Below, one piece after another: positions 34,882 through 43,135 of a stretch of 64,000 bases of DNA; position 1 is the stretch's first letter, and the number at the start of each line of letters is the position of its first letter. The notes beneath the pieces were generated by a model. It was not told the origin of the DNA. It did no database searches and saw nothing but the letters and a program-made list of their open reading frames with translations. This stretch comes from Arthrobacter pullicola (lineage in GTDB: Bacteria > Actinomycetota > Actinomycetes > Actinomycetales > Micrococcaceae). The translations under genes were made by a program, and so were the position numbers. Location of the stretch: NCBI RefSeq assembly GCF_014836875.1, contig NZ_JACSQC010000009.1, forward strand, positions 1-64,000, read 5' to 3'.

Positions 34882-35682
34882 GTGCGTATTGACGTCTTCT
34901 CGATTTTTCCGGAGTACCTCGCCGCACTGGACCTGTCCCTGATCGGCAAGGCACGGCAGGACGGGATCCTGGACGTGCGGGTCCAGGACCTGCGCGCGTT
35001 CACCACCGACCGGCACCGCACAGTGGACGACACACCCTATGGCGGCGGCGCCGGCATGGTGATGAAGCCCGAACCCTGGGCCGAGGCGCTGTCCACCGCG
35101 CTCAGCGGCGGGACAGCCGAGGGGGAGTCCGGAGCCGGAGAACGCCCCACGCTCATTGTTCCCTCACCGGCGGGGGAAGTGTTCGCCCAGGCCACCGCCT
35201 ATGAACTGGCGGAGAAGCAGCAGCTGGTCTTCGCCTGCGGCCGGTACGAAGGCATCGACGAACGGGTCCTGGAATGGGCGGGCGAGAATTTCGATGTCCG
35301 GCCCATGAGCCTGGGCGACTACGTGCTGAACGGGGGAGAGGTGGCAGTGCTGGCCATGGTGGAGGCCATTGGCCGCCTGGTGCCCGGCGTCGTCGGCAAT
35401 CCGGAGTCCCTGGTGGAGGAATCGCACTCCGACGGCCTGCTCGAGTACCCCGTGTACACCAAGCCCTCGCTGTGGCGGGACCGGCCCATCCCGGAAGTCC
35501 TGCTCAGCGGTAACCACGCGAAGATCGCCCGGTTCCGGCGCGATGAGCAGCTTCGGCGTACCGCCGAACGCAGGCCGGACCTGATTGCGAAGCTCAACCC
35601 GTCCACGCTGGACAAAGCCGACCGCGCCGCACTGGAGGCACTGGGCTGGACGGTCACGGCGGAGGCCGTGCTGCCCCGGTAA
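34882..35682 (+). CDS. trmD: tRNA (guanosine(37)-N(1))-methyltransferase
   Basis: TrmD methylates G37 of tRNAs reading CNN codons and prevents frameshifting. The 266-residue SPOUT protein shows [41 protein letters not shown] and the trefoil-knot segment [16 protein letters not shown] start. Direct abutment to rimM implies coupling. Confidence 0.97.
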   Translation: MRIDVFSIFPEYLAALDLSLIGKARQDGILDVRVQDLRAFTTDRHRTVDDTPYGGGAGMVMKPEPWAEALSTALSGGTAEGESGAGERPTLIVPSPAGEVFAQATAYELAEKQQLVFACGRYEGIDERVLEWAGENFDVRPMSLGDYVLNGGEVAVLAMVEAIGRLVPGVVGNPESLVEESHSDGLLEYPVYTKPSLWRDRPIPEVLLSGNHAKIARFRRDEQLRRTAERRPDLIAKLNPSTLDKADRAALEALGWTVTAEAVLPR

Positions 35683-35850
35683 TCACAGGGGTTCCCGGAC
35701 CCCCGGCGCAGCTGCCGGTTGGTTGGCTGCTCAGGGGTGTGGCAGAATGGATAGTTGTGTCATCTGGGTCCGCACCTGCCACAGGGGGAGCGAGACTAAC
35801 AGCGAGACACACCGGCGCACCGATTCCCGGACAGCCGGTTTCTTTAGCTT

Positions 35851-35890
35851 CGGCGGTATTTGTGCGCTTACGGGCGCATCCTTGCCGCCG
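35851..35890 (+). promoter_or_regulatory. Two-tier hairpin in the rplS leader
   Basis: CGGCGG 35851-35856 pairs with CCGCCG 35885-35890, and TGCGC 35863-35867 with GCGCA 35874-35878, separated by a symmetric six-base internal loop. It lies within the 253-base gap between trmD and rplS, about 45 bases before the L19 start. Leaders that let L19 regulate its own gene are known in Bacillales; function here is inferred only from position and folding. Confidence 0.45.
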
Positions 35891-35935
35891 TGACCAAAGT
35901 GGATGACCTGTGGCGTTCACCAGGAGTGATAAACA

Positions 35936-36295
35936 ATGCACATCCTAGATTCTGTTGATGCAGCTTCGCTGCGTTCAGACATCCCCGAGTTCCGCGCCGG
36001 TGACACGGTCAAGGTTCACGTAAACATCGTCGAAGGCAAGAACACCCGTGTTCAGGTCTTCCAGGGCTTCGTCATGAAGCGCCAGGGCGACGGCCTCCGC
36101 GAGACCTTCACGGTCCGCAAGGTCAGCTTCGGTGTTGGCGTGGAGCGTACCTTCCCGGTGCACTCCCCGGTCCTCGACAAGGTCGAGATTGTCACCCGTG
36201 GTGACGTCCGCCGTGCCAAGCTGTACTACATGCGCGACCTGCGCGGCAAGGCTGCCAAGATCAAGGAAAAGCGCGACTTCCGTCCCGCCAAGTAA
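35936..36295 (+). CDS. rplS: 50S ribosomal protein L19
   Basis: A 119-residue L19, located at the 30S-50S interface. It shows [33 protein letters not shown] and [23 protein letters not shown] lies 9 bases before the ATG. It has its own leader region after trmD and is followed closely by two signal peptidase genes. Confidence 0.97.
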   Translation: MHILDSVDAASLRSDIPEFRAGDTVKVHVNIVEGKNTRVQVFQGFVMKRQGDGLRETFTVRKVSFGVGVERTFPVHSPVLDKVEIVTRGDVRRAKLYYMRDLRGKAAKIKEKRDFRPAK

Positions 36296-36300
36296 TTTTC

Positions 36301-37008
36301 TTGTCTGACACATCCGCAGATGGGGCCACGCCCCGGAAGCACACGAAACGCCGGTCCATTGCGGGCTGGCGTTTCGTGCTCTGCGCCGTCGCCGCCGCCG
36401 TCGTGCTGGGCGGTCTGGTCCGCGCGTTCGTCGTCGACGTCTACTACATTCCCTCGGGCTCCATGGAACCGCTGCTGGAACCGGGGGACCGGGTCCTGGT
36501 CTCCCGTACCGAGTACCGCACGGGCGAAATCCAGCGCGGCGACGTCGTCGTTTTCGACGGACGCGGCTCCCTGGCCCCGCTGCACAGTTCCGATCCTGTC
36601 CTGACGCAGGCCGTGAAACAGGCCGGGCAGTGGCTGGGGCTCACCGGCAGCGACACGGTCTACGTCAAGCGGGTTATCGGCGTCGCCGGAGACCGGATCG
36701 CCTGCTGCACCGCCGGAGATCCGCGGATCACGGTGAACGGCCAGCCGGTGGACGAACCGTACCTCTACCCGCAGGACGCCCCGAGCGAGCAGGCGTTCGA
36801 CGTCGTGGTCCCGGAGGGGCGGCTCTGGCTGATGGGGGACCACCGGTCGGAGTCAGCTGACTCCCGGGCGCTGCTTGGCGCCCCCGGCGGCGGCCTCATC
36901 CCGGAGGACCGGGTGATCGGCCGCGCCCAGCAAATCCTATGGCCATTCGAAAGAAGCACAGAGATTCAACGGCTAGAGTTGGATTCTGTATGGAATTCAG
37001 CGGAATAA
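36301..37008 (+). CDS. lepB: Type I signal peptidase (first of two)
   Basis: Signal peptidase I cleaves secretory signal peptides on the outer membrane face. The 235 residues have one N-terminal membrane helix (about 24-43), catalytic Ser in IPSGSMEP, catalytic Lys in VYVKRVIGVAGD, and the GDHRSESADSR box. A CC pair in the box D-adjacent loop is shared with the next gene. TTG start 5 bases after the rplS stop. It is in tandem with a paralogue. Confidence 0.94.
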   Translation: MSDTSADGATPRKHTKRRSIAGWRFVLCAVAAAVVLGGLVRAFVVDVYYIPSGSMEPLLEPGDRVLVSRTEYRTGEIQRGDVVVFDGRGSLAPLHSSDPVLTQAVKQAGQWLGLTGSDTVYVKRVIGVAGDRIACCTAGDPRITVNGQPVDEPYLYPQDAPSEQAFDVVVPEGRLWLMGDHRSESADSRALLGAPGGGLIPEDRVIGRAQQILWPFERSTEIQRLELDSVWNSAE

Positions 37009-37019
37009 GAGGACAGCAC

Positions 37020-37805
37020 ATGGCGCAGGACTTCCCGGACGATCCCCAGGACGGGAACGCAGCCTCCGGCGAACCGCGCTCCCACGCCGCCCATGCTGCC
37101 GGGCAGAACGGCAAGGACGGCAAAAACCGGGGCTTCGGCGCCTGGCTGCGCGAGGTAGCAACGATCATTGTCATCGCTCTGCTGCTGTCCTTCCTGATCA
37201 AGACCTTCCTCTTCCGGGCGTTCTTCATACCTTCCGGGTCGATGGAGGAAACCCTGGAGATTGACGACAGGATCTTCGTGAACCTGCTGGTCCCGGAACC
37301 CTTTGACCTGGAGCGCGGCGACGTCATTGTCTTCAAGGACACCCAGGCCTGGCTGCCGCCGACGGAAAACGGCGGCGGGAACTTCATCCAGGACGCCCTC
37401 ACCTTCGTTGGCCTGCTTCCGGACGAGTCCGAACAACACCTGGTCAAGCGGGTCATCGGTATGCCCGGGGACCATGTGGTGTGCTGCGACGCCGACGGCA
37501 AGATCACGATCAACGGCCAGGCCATCGACGAGCCCTACCTGTACCCGGGAGCACTGCCCTCGGAGACCCCGTTCGATGTAGTGGTTCCGGACGGAAAGGT
37601 CTGGGTGATGGGAGACCACCGCAACGCTTCGGCGGACTCCCGCGAGCACCAGAATGGTCCAAACGGCGGATTCATCGACATCTCCGATATTGAGGGCAAG
37701 GCGTCGGTTATTGCCTGGCCGCTGAGCCGGGCAGGCTTCATTGGAAGCTATCCCGAAGTCTTCGAGAACGTGCCGGACCCCGCCGGCGCCACGGTTGCAC
37801 CGTGA
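37020..37805 (+). CDS. lepB: Type I signal peptidase (second of two)
   Basis: A 261-residue paralogue of the preceding gene with a longer Gly/Asp/His-rich cytoplasmic N-terminus, a membrane helix (TIIVIALLLSFLIKTFLF), catalytic Ser in IPSGSMEE, Lys in HLVKRVIGMPGD and GDHRNASADSR. The ATG at 37020 has AGAGGA about 7 bases upstream; the frame is open further upstream inside the previous gene. Its stop overlaps the rnhB start (GTGA). Duplicate signal peptidases are common in actinobacteria. Confidence 0.94.
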   Translation: MAQDFPDDPQDGNAASGEPRSHAAHAAGQNGKDGKNRGFGAWLREVATIIVIALLLSFLIKTFLFRAFFIPSGSMEETLEIDDRIFVNLLVPEPFDLERGDVIVFKDTQAWLPPTENGGGNFIQDALTFVGLLPDESEQHLVKRVIGMPGDHVVCCDADGKITINGQAIDEPYLYPGALPSETPFDVVVPDGKVWVMGDHRNASADSREHQNGPNGGFIDISDIEGKASVIAWPLSRAGFIGSYPEVFENVPDPAGATVAP

Positions 37806-38611
37806 CCGCTGAGCCCCAGGCGGCACGGCGTGCTCCGGCAGGCGCCACGGCGGCCGCTGCTCCAGCCACGCGTACGGCACGGCGAAAGACCACGGGGACG
37901 ACGGCGCCGACCCTGCGCTTTGAACGCACCTTCGCCGCCCTGGGACACCGGGTCCTGGCCGGATGCGACGAGGTGGGCCGCGGCGCGCTGGCCGGGCCCG
38001 TCAGCGTGGGGCTGGTGGCGGTCCAGCTGGACTCCGTCCGCTCACTCAAGGGCGTGAAGGACAGCAAGCTGCTCTCCGCCGCGGACCGTGAAGCCATGGC
38101 GCCGCTGATCAAGAAATGGTGCCCGGCCTGGGGTGTAGGCCACGCCAGCGCCGCGGAAATCGACCTGCTGGGACTCATGGGAGCGCTGCGCCTGGCCGGG
38201 ACCCGCGCCTGGACACAGGTCCGCGGGACCTTGACACCCGACGTCGTGCTCCTGGACGGCAATCACAACTGGCTCTCACCGGCCGTCCAGGCCAGCCTGT
38301 TCGACGACGTCGAGGAGGTGGACGAAGCGGCCTGCACCGCACCCGTCCACACCCGGATCAAAGCGGACATGACCTGCCTCAGCGTCGCAGCGGCCTCCGT
38401 CTTAGCCAAGGTGGAACGCGACGCACTGATGACCGAATACGCTGCACTGCATCCGCAGTACGGCTGGGAGATCAATAAGGGTTACGCCACCGAGGCGCAC
38501 CGGGCGGCAATCGACCTGCTCGGTCCCTCGCCGCTGCACCGCCTCTCCTGGCGGCTGGGCTCGGCGCGATCCGATGACGAAGGGCCCGCTGCGGGCCCGC
38601 TTGGGGGATGA
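37802..38611 (+). CDS. rnhB: Ribonuclease HII
   Basis: RNase HII removes ribonucleotides from DNA and RNA primers. The 269 residues start with an Ala/Thr/Arg-rich extension of about 40, then AGCDEVGRGALAGP with Asp56 and Glu57, DVVLLDGNHNWL with the third acidic residue, and KADMTCLSVAAASVLAKV. GTG start overlapping the second lepB. Confidence 0.95.
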   Translation: MTAEPQAARRAPAGATAAAAPATRTARRKTTGTTAPTLRFERTFAALGHRVLAGCDEVGRGALAGPVSVGLVAVQLDSVRSLKGVKDSKLLSAADREAMAPLIKKWCPAWGVGHASAAEIDLLGLMGALRLAGTRAWTQVRGTLTPDVVLLDGNHNWLSPAVQASLFDDVEEVDEAACTAPVHTRIKADMTCLSVAAASVLAKVERDALMTEYAALHPQYGWEINKGYATEAHRAAIDLLGPSPLHRLSWRLGSARSDDEGPAAGPLGG

Positions 38612-38618
38612 TGGTGCC

Positions 38619-38942
38619 ATGAGCGCAGAGGATCTTGAGAACTACGAGACGGATATGGAGCTGCAGCTCTACCGCGAATACCGCGACGTCGTGGGACTGT
38701 TCAGCTACGTCGTCGAAACCGAACGGCGCTTCTACCTGGCGAATCACGTGGACCTGCAGGCCCGCTCGGCCGACGGGGAAATCTACTTCGACCTCACGCT
38801 GCAGGACGCCTGGGTCTGGGATGTGTACCGCTCGGCACGGTTCGTCAAAAGCGTGCGGGTCATCACCTTCAAGGACGTCAACGTCGAGGAACTCACCCGT
38901 AACGATGACCTCACCCTGCCTAAGCCGGACGACCTGAACTAG
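38619..38942 (+). CDS. DUF2469 family protein
   Basis: A 107-residue acidic protein conserved next to rnhB and yraN in actinobacteria. The sequence MSAEDLENYETDMELQLYRE then a central VVETERRFYLANHVDL matches the family; no function is established. The ATG at 38619 gives the family length; an open frame begins 45 bases earlier inside rnhB. Its last 23 bases overlap the 3' end of the convergent GNAT gene. Confidence 0.92.
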   Translation: MSAEDLENYETDMELQLYREYRDVVGLFSYVVETERRFYLANHVDLQARSADGEIYFDLTLQDAWVWDVYRSARFVKSVRVITFKDVNVEELTRNDDLTLPKPDDLN

Positions 38943-39552
38943 GGGATCCGGGCGCCGTGTCAGGCGGCGCGCCCTGCGGGACCACCGGCAGCAGCCGGAG
39001 GCAGTCAGTCCACAGGATCCTGGGAACCCGGGGAGCGGCCGCTTCCAGTTCGGAGAACCACGCATCCACCATCTCCCCGCGGTGGGCGAGCATCCGGGGG
39101 ACGGTCACCGGCAGTGGAAAGCCGCTGCGCCAGACGGGTTTATAGCTGCCGATGTTCCCAACGTTCGACGTCCAGTTGACCCGCTCCCACCCGAGGGAAT
39201 CGAAGGCGTAGGTTACCGCCAGCCGCACCGCCCGGCTCATCAGCCCCTGGCCGCGGAACTCCGGTGCCGTCACGAACCCCAGACCCCCGGTCCCCGCCCC
39301 CTGCCAGCGCAGATCGATACTGCCCGCGTACCTGCCGTCCTGCTCCAGGGCCCAGGCGATCTTGTCCTGCTGCGGGACCCCGACGGCCCTGACGTAGTTC
39401 AGCGCCATCTCACGGCTGTAGTCCAGCGGCACCGTGGTCCATTCGACGGTCAGGGGATCCCGGGACCGCTGCAGCACGGCGTCGGCGTCCGCCTCCACAT
39501 GGGGCCGCAGCAGAAGCGATTCATCCTGCAGCCGTGGGATCTCCAGCACCAT
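38920..39552 (-). CDS. GNAT family N-acetyltransferase (RimJ/RimL type)
   Basis: A 210-residue acetyltransferase: LLLRPHVEADADAVLQ at the N-terminus, GGLGFVTAPEFRGQGLMSRA as the acetyl-CoA pyrophosphate-binding loop (R/Q-x-x-G-x-G/A variant RGQGLM), then ERVNWTSNVGN, typical of RimJ/RimL relatives that acetylate N-terminal or side-chain amines. The C-terminal 50 residues are an unusual extension. The substrate is unknown. Convergent with the DUF2469 gene and overlapping it by 23 bases. Confidence 0.87.
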   Translation of the reverse strand: MVLEIPRLQDESLLLRPHVEADADAVLQRSRDPLTVEWTTVPLDYSREMALNYVRAVGVPQQDKIAWALEQDGRYAGSIDLRWQGAGTGGLGFVTAPEFRGQGLMSRAVRLAVTYAFDSLGWERVNWTSNVGNIGSYKPVWRSGFPLPVTVPRMLAHRGEMVDAWFSELEAAAPRVPRILWTDCLRLLPVVPQGAPPDTAPGSPSSGRPA

Positions 39553-39603
39553 TTTTCCAAGGTACCGCGCCGGCGGGCGCCCGCGGCATCATAGACTGCG
39601 TTC

Positions 39604-40236
39604 GTGGCTCCTTCGCTGCCTGATCCAGATTCCGGCGCTCCGGCAATTCCTGACGCGTTCTCCGGGGTGCGCATCTATGCGCAGTTGAAGCCCGACGCCG
39701 CCGGGCTGGCGGAACTGCTCCAGCTCCAGGCGGCCGCCCGGGAACGGGCACCGGGGACCCGGCGGGTGTCCGGGGACCGGCTGCACCTGACCCTGATCCA
39801 TTTCGGGAAGGCCGACGACGCGTTTGCCCGGCTCACTGTGGCCACCGGCGTCGCGGCGGAAGACTATGGCCGGGCACTGGCCAGGTACCTGCACGCGACC
39901 GCTGCTGCCCTGCCGGAAGACGCATTTGTCCTTGAGCCCCGCGGGCTGGCGGGCTTCGGGCGGGACGGTTCCACGCTGGCCGTGGAGTATGCCGCCACGG
40001 CCCGGCTCGAAATGGTCCACGCTGCGCTGTATTCGCTGCTGCTGGAGTTCCTGGCGGCCTGCGGGGTGCCGGACCCGGCCGGCTATGCAGCGCAGGACCC
40101 TGCCCTGGGCTTTGCGGCGCGGCTGCACCCGCATGTCAGCCTCCTGCATGGGTTCCGCGGCTTCAACGGTCCGCCGCCGGTGCTCGATCTGCAGCCTGTC
40201 CGGCTGCGGGCGACGCCGGTCCTGTACCGCAGCTGA
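39604..40236 (+). CDS. 2'-5' RNA ligase family (2H phosphoesterase) protein
   Basis: A 210-residue 2H phosphoesterase with the two diagnostic motifs: HLTLIHFG (about residues 61-68) and HPHVSLLHGF near the C-terminus. Members act as 2',3'-cyclic phosphodiesterases or RNA ligases (ThpR). The N-terminus RIYAQLKPDAAGLAEL resembles ThpR RIFVALxP. Substrate unknown. GTG start, divergent from the GNAT gene with 51 bases between the starts. Confidence 0.82.
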   Translation: MAPSLPDPDSGAPAIPDAFSGVRIYAQLKPDAAGLAELLQLQAAARERAPGTRRVSGDRLHLTLIHFGKADDAFARLTVATGVAAEDYGRALARYLHATAAALPEDAFVLEPRGLAGFGRDGSTLAVEYAATARLEMVHAALYSLLLEFLAACGVPDPAGYAAQDPALGFAARLHPHVSLLHGFRGFNGPPPVLDLQPVRLRATPVLYRS

Positions 40237-40261
40237 CCGGGTCTGGCCCTGGTGCGGGGAC

Positions 40262-41068
40262 CTAGCGGAGGGCGGAGGCGGGCAGGAGGGTTTCCCGGAC
40301 AACCTCGACGCCGCGCTCCTGGATCTGGCGTGCAGCGCTTTCGCTGAGCCCCGAGTCGCTGATGATGAGGTCAAGTTCCTCCAGGGCCAGCACCCGGTAC
40401 TTCGCGTAGCGCCCAAACTTGCTGCTGTCCGCCAGCAGCACCGTCTTCTCGGCGGATGCCATGGCGGCGCGTTTCGGATCCACCTTGGCCTCCACCGGCG
40501 TCGTGATTCCGTGCTGCACATCCCAGGAACTGGAGGACAGAAACGCGATGTCCAGGGACAGCTCGGCCAGCGTCAGGGTGGCAAGGCGGCCGATCATCGA
40601 CTTGTTGTCCCGGTCCACCCGCCCGCCTACGCAGATGAGTTCGACGCCCGGAAACTCGAGGAATGCTGCGGCGGTGGCCAGGTCATTGGAGACGACGGTG
40701 AGGTTCCGGCGGTCCTGCAGGTAGGGGCACATGGCCTGGACCGTGGTGCCTGCGTCCAGGTAGACGGTCATGGAATCTGACACCAGCTCCGCAGCATGGC
40801 GGGCAATCGCCGCCTTGGCCGGCAGATCGGCCGCTTCCTTCACGGAACGGGCCGGTTCCTCCAGGAGCCTGGTGGGTGCCAGGACGCCGCCCTGCGTGAC
40901 TTCGACGTCTCCCGCTTCGGCGAGAGCCGCGACGTCGCGGCGGGCTGTCATGTGGCTGACGCCGAGCAATTCGGTGATTTCCCGGTAGCTGAGCACTCTT
41001 TGGGCGCGCAGGTGCTGGAGAATCTGCTGCCTGCGCTGCTCCGGGATCAGGGATATCGACTTTGCCAT
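40262..41068 (-). CDS. DeoR/GlpR-type transcriptional regulator of the sugar-acid locus
   Basis: A 268-residue repressor of the DeoR family: an N-terminal winged helix (SYREITELLGVSHMTARRDV, about 26-45) and a sugar-phosphate sensor domain with MTVYLDAGTTVQAM and SNDLATAAAF. GGGAGG stands 5 bases before the ATG at 41068; the frame is open further upstream. It is the last gene of the leftward otnK-otnC group and probably responds to a phosphorylated sugar acid and controls both divergent arms. Confidence 0.9.
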   Translation of the reverse strand: MAKSISLIPEQRRQQILQHLRAQRVLSYREITELLGVSHMTARRDVAALAEAGDVEVTQGGVLAPTRLLEEPARSVKEAADLPAKAAIARHAAELVSDSMTVYLDAGTTVQAMCPYLQDRRNLTVVSNDLATAAAFLEFPGVELICVGGRVDRDNKSMIGRLATLTLAELSLDIAFLSSSSWDVQHGITTPVEAKVDPKRAAMASAEKTVLLADSSKFGRYAKYRVLALEELDLIISDSGLSESAARQIQERGVEVVRETLLPASALR

Positions 41069-41082
41069 TGGTGCCTCCCGGT

Positions 41083-41730
41083 TCAATCTACCGGAGAATG
41101 CGTCCAGGGACTGTTCCACCGCTCAGCGAGCTCGCGGATCTGGACCGGCGTGAGTTCGCGGCGCGGGGAGTTCTCCGTCAGGAGGGCGATCCGGCAGGCT
41201 TCCTCCAGCTCAGCGGCCCGTTCGACGGCGTCGTCCAGGTCCTTTCCGGACACCACGGATCCGTGGTTGGCCAGCAGGGCTGCACGGAAAGGGCCCCGCG
41301 CGCTCCGGATGTCTTCGCCGAGTCCGGCGTCGCCGGGATGCCGGTAGGGCAACAGGGGAGTCTGCCCGACCCGCATCACGAAGTACGGAGTGAGCGGCGG
41401 AACGGCATTGTCTTCAGACCAGGTGGTCCGGCAGGACAGGGCGACCGCCTGCGGAGAGTGCAGGTGGACGATCGCCTGGTGTTCTTCGCCGCGCCGGTAG
41501 AAACCTGCGTGCAGCGGCGTTTCCTTTGAAGCGGGGGCTCCGCCGAGGTGGACGCCGGTGAGCGAGACCCGGGCAAGGTCGGCCTCGGTCAGGTGCCCCA
41601 GGGAGGCACCGGTGCCGGTGATGAGGAAGCTGTCTCCGTCCCGCAGACTGAGGTTGCCGGTGGCTCCCGGGCTCAGGCCCATGTCGACGAGCCGGCGTCC
41701 GGCAGTGATGAGCTGGTTCTGGATGCTCAT
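41083..41730 (-). CDS. otnC: Class II aldolase/decarboxylase, OtnC-like
   Basis: A 215-residue class II aldolase/adducin-fold enzyme. SPGATGNLSLRDGDSFLIT is the substrate-phosphate loop, IVHLHSPQAVALS supplies two His metal ligands and LLANHGSVVSG another. In four-carbon acid sugar pathways OtnC decarboxylates 3-oxo-tetronate 4-phosphate to dihydroxyacetone phosphate. Its ATG overlaps the otnK-like stop (ATGA), matching the known otnK-otnC pairing; the exact stereoisomer used is not decidable. Confidence 0.87.
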   Translation of the reverse strand: MSIQNQLITAGRRLVDMGLSPGATGNLSLRDGDSFLITGTGASLGHLTEADLARVSLTGVHLGGAPASKETPLHAGFYRRGEEHQAIVHLHSPQAVALSCRTTWSEDNAVPPLTPYFVMRVGQTPLLPYRHPGDAGLGEDIRSARGPFRAALLANHGSVVSGKDLDDAVERAAELEEACRIALLTENSPRRELTPVQIRELAERWNSPWTHSPVD

Positions 41731-42956
41731 GCCAGGTGCTCCCAGGCTGAAACAAAAAGGTCATGCTCGCCGAAGTTGCCGCTCTTGAGCGCCAGGGCAA
41801 ACGGGCGTCCGCCGGCATCCGCCGTGGACCAGCACACGCCAGGCGCGAGCTCGGGGCCGATCTGCAGGGACTGGATGCCCAGTCCGCGCACCACGGCACC
41901 ACTGGTTTCGCCGCCTGCGACGATGAGCGCGGAAACGGCTGGGTCTGCAGTGAGGTGAACGGCAATCTGAGTCAGCACATGTTCGATGACGGGCGCGCTC
42001 TCCACGCCGTCGACCAGGGTGTGGACGTCTTCACGGCTGCGGGCCGCGCAGACTACGGGCGTGGAATCGGGTGCCTGCGCCAGGAACCAGGCAGCCAGTT
42101 CGGCGGCCACCGCCCCGGGGTCGGCAATGGCGGCGCGGATGTCGATCTGCCGCACCGGCTGGGTGCGTGCGGCGTGTGCAACCTGGGCCAGGGTGGTGGT
42201 GGAGACGCTCCCGCACAGGACGCCTCCCCGCCCGCGCTGCGGCGGCGCCCAAGCGGCGCCGCTCCCGCCGGGGCCGGTCAGGCCAAGCGCCAGTCCGGAA
42301 CCGCCGGAGACCAGCACATGCTCCGAAACCGCCGCGGCAATGATGCCAAGATCCTCATCATCGATGGCGTCCACCACCACGTAGCGGCCCTCGGCTGCAT
42401 CGATGGCTGCACGCAGCTCCGCGGGCCCTTGCCGGACAACCGGGCGGAACACTTCGCTGACACCGTGCGTGGTCTGCGGACCCAGCAGTTCGGTCAGGCG
42501 GGAGCGGGTCATGGGAGTCAAAGGGTGGTGCCGCATGGAGGAGTTCTCAAGGAGCACACCGTTCACAAAGAGGTGCCCGTTGTAGACGGTGCGTCCGTTG
42601 GCCGGAAGGGAAGGCACCACAACGCACCTCTGCGCGCCAAGTTCATCCGCGACGGCGTCGAGCACCGGCCCGATGTTTCCCTGGGCGGTGGAATCAAAGG
42701 TGGAGCAGTACTTCACGTAGAAACGGGCTGCACCCCAGCTGCGGAGGCGGCGGAGAGCGTCCAGCGACGCGGCTACGGCGGCCTCCTTGGTCTCGGACCG
42801 GCTCTTGAGGGCAATAACGACGGCGTCAAGGCCTGCCAGGTCCCCGGCGGCGGGCGTCCCGTCCTCGATGACGACGGCTACCCGGTGGCCCGAGCGGCGA
42901 AGCATGGTGGCTATATCCGTGGCGCCAGTGAAGTCGTCAGCGATGATTCCAAGCAC
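41727..42956 (-). CDS. otnK: Four-carbon acid sugar kinase (DUF1537), OtnK-like
   Basis: A 409-residue DUF1537 kinase: LGIIADDFTGATDIATML (N-terminal sugar-binding motif), VKYCSTFDSTAQGNIGPV, and a C-terminal nucleotide-binding domain with VAGGETSGAVVRGLG. OtnK phosphorylates 3-oxo-tetronate at O4; related kinases use D-threonate or D-erythronate. AAGGA is 8 bases before the GTG at 42956, deciding the start; a longer open frame to 43016 has none. It is coupled to the OtnC-like gene and divergent from the dehydrogenase gene. Confidence 0.9.
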   Translation of the reverse strand: MLGIIADDFTGATDIATMLRRSGHRVAVVIEDGTPAAGDLAGLDAVVIALKSRSETKEAAVAASLDALRRLRSWGAARFYVKYCSTFDSTAQGNIGPVLDAVADELGAQRCVVVPSLPANGRTVYNGHLFVNGVLLENSSMRHHPLTPMTRSRLTELLGPQTTHGVSEVFRPVVRQGPAELRAAIDAAEGRYVVVDAIDDEDLGIIAAAVSEHVLVSGGSGLALGLTGPGGSGAAWAPPQRGRGGVLCGSVSTTTLAQVAHAARTQPVRQIDIRAAIADPGAVAAELAAWFLAQAPDSTPVVCAARSREDVHTLVDGVESAPVIEHVLTQIAVHLTADPAVSALIVAGGETSGAVVRGLGIQSLQIGPELAPGVCWSTADAGGRPFALALKSGNFGEHDLFVSAWEHLA

Positions 42957-43044
42957 TTCTGTGATCCTTTCCGAACCAGCCGGTGAGGCGGCGGTTATCG
43001 GACTCGACTGTAACACCGCACTGTGAACGGTTGTTAAGTATTGG

Positions 43045-43080
43045 TAATTTGTTGTACGAAATTAGAAATCTGTGTCACAG
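43045..43080. promoter_or_regulatory. Two inverted repeats in the divergent sugar-acid promoter region
   Basis: TAATTT at 43045-43050 and AAATTA at 43059-43064 form a 6-8-6 inverted repeat; CTGTG-T-CACAG at 43070-43080 is a second, shorter palindrome. They lie in the 179-base gap between otnK and the dehydrogenase gene, in an AT-rich pocket, and are candidate sites for the DeoR-type repressor. Confidence 0.45.
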
Positions 43081-43135
43081 TGATTCCCGGCACGTTCGAA
43101 GGTCGAGCGGTGCTCACGAAGATTTGGACGCCACC

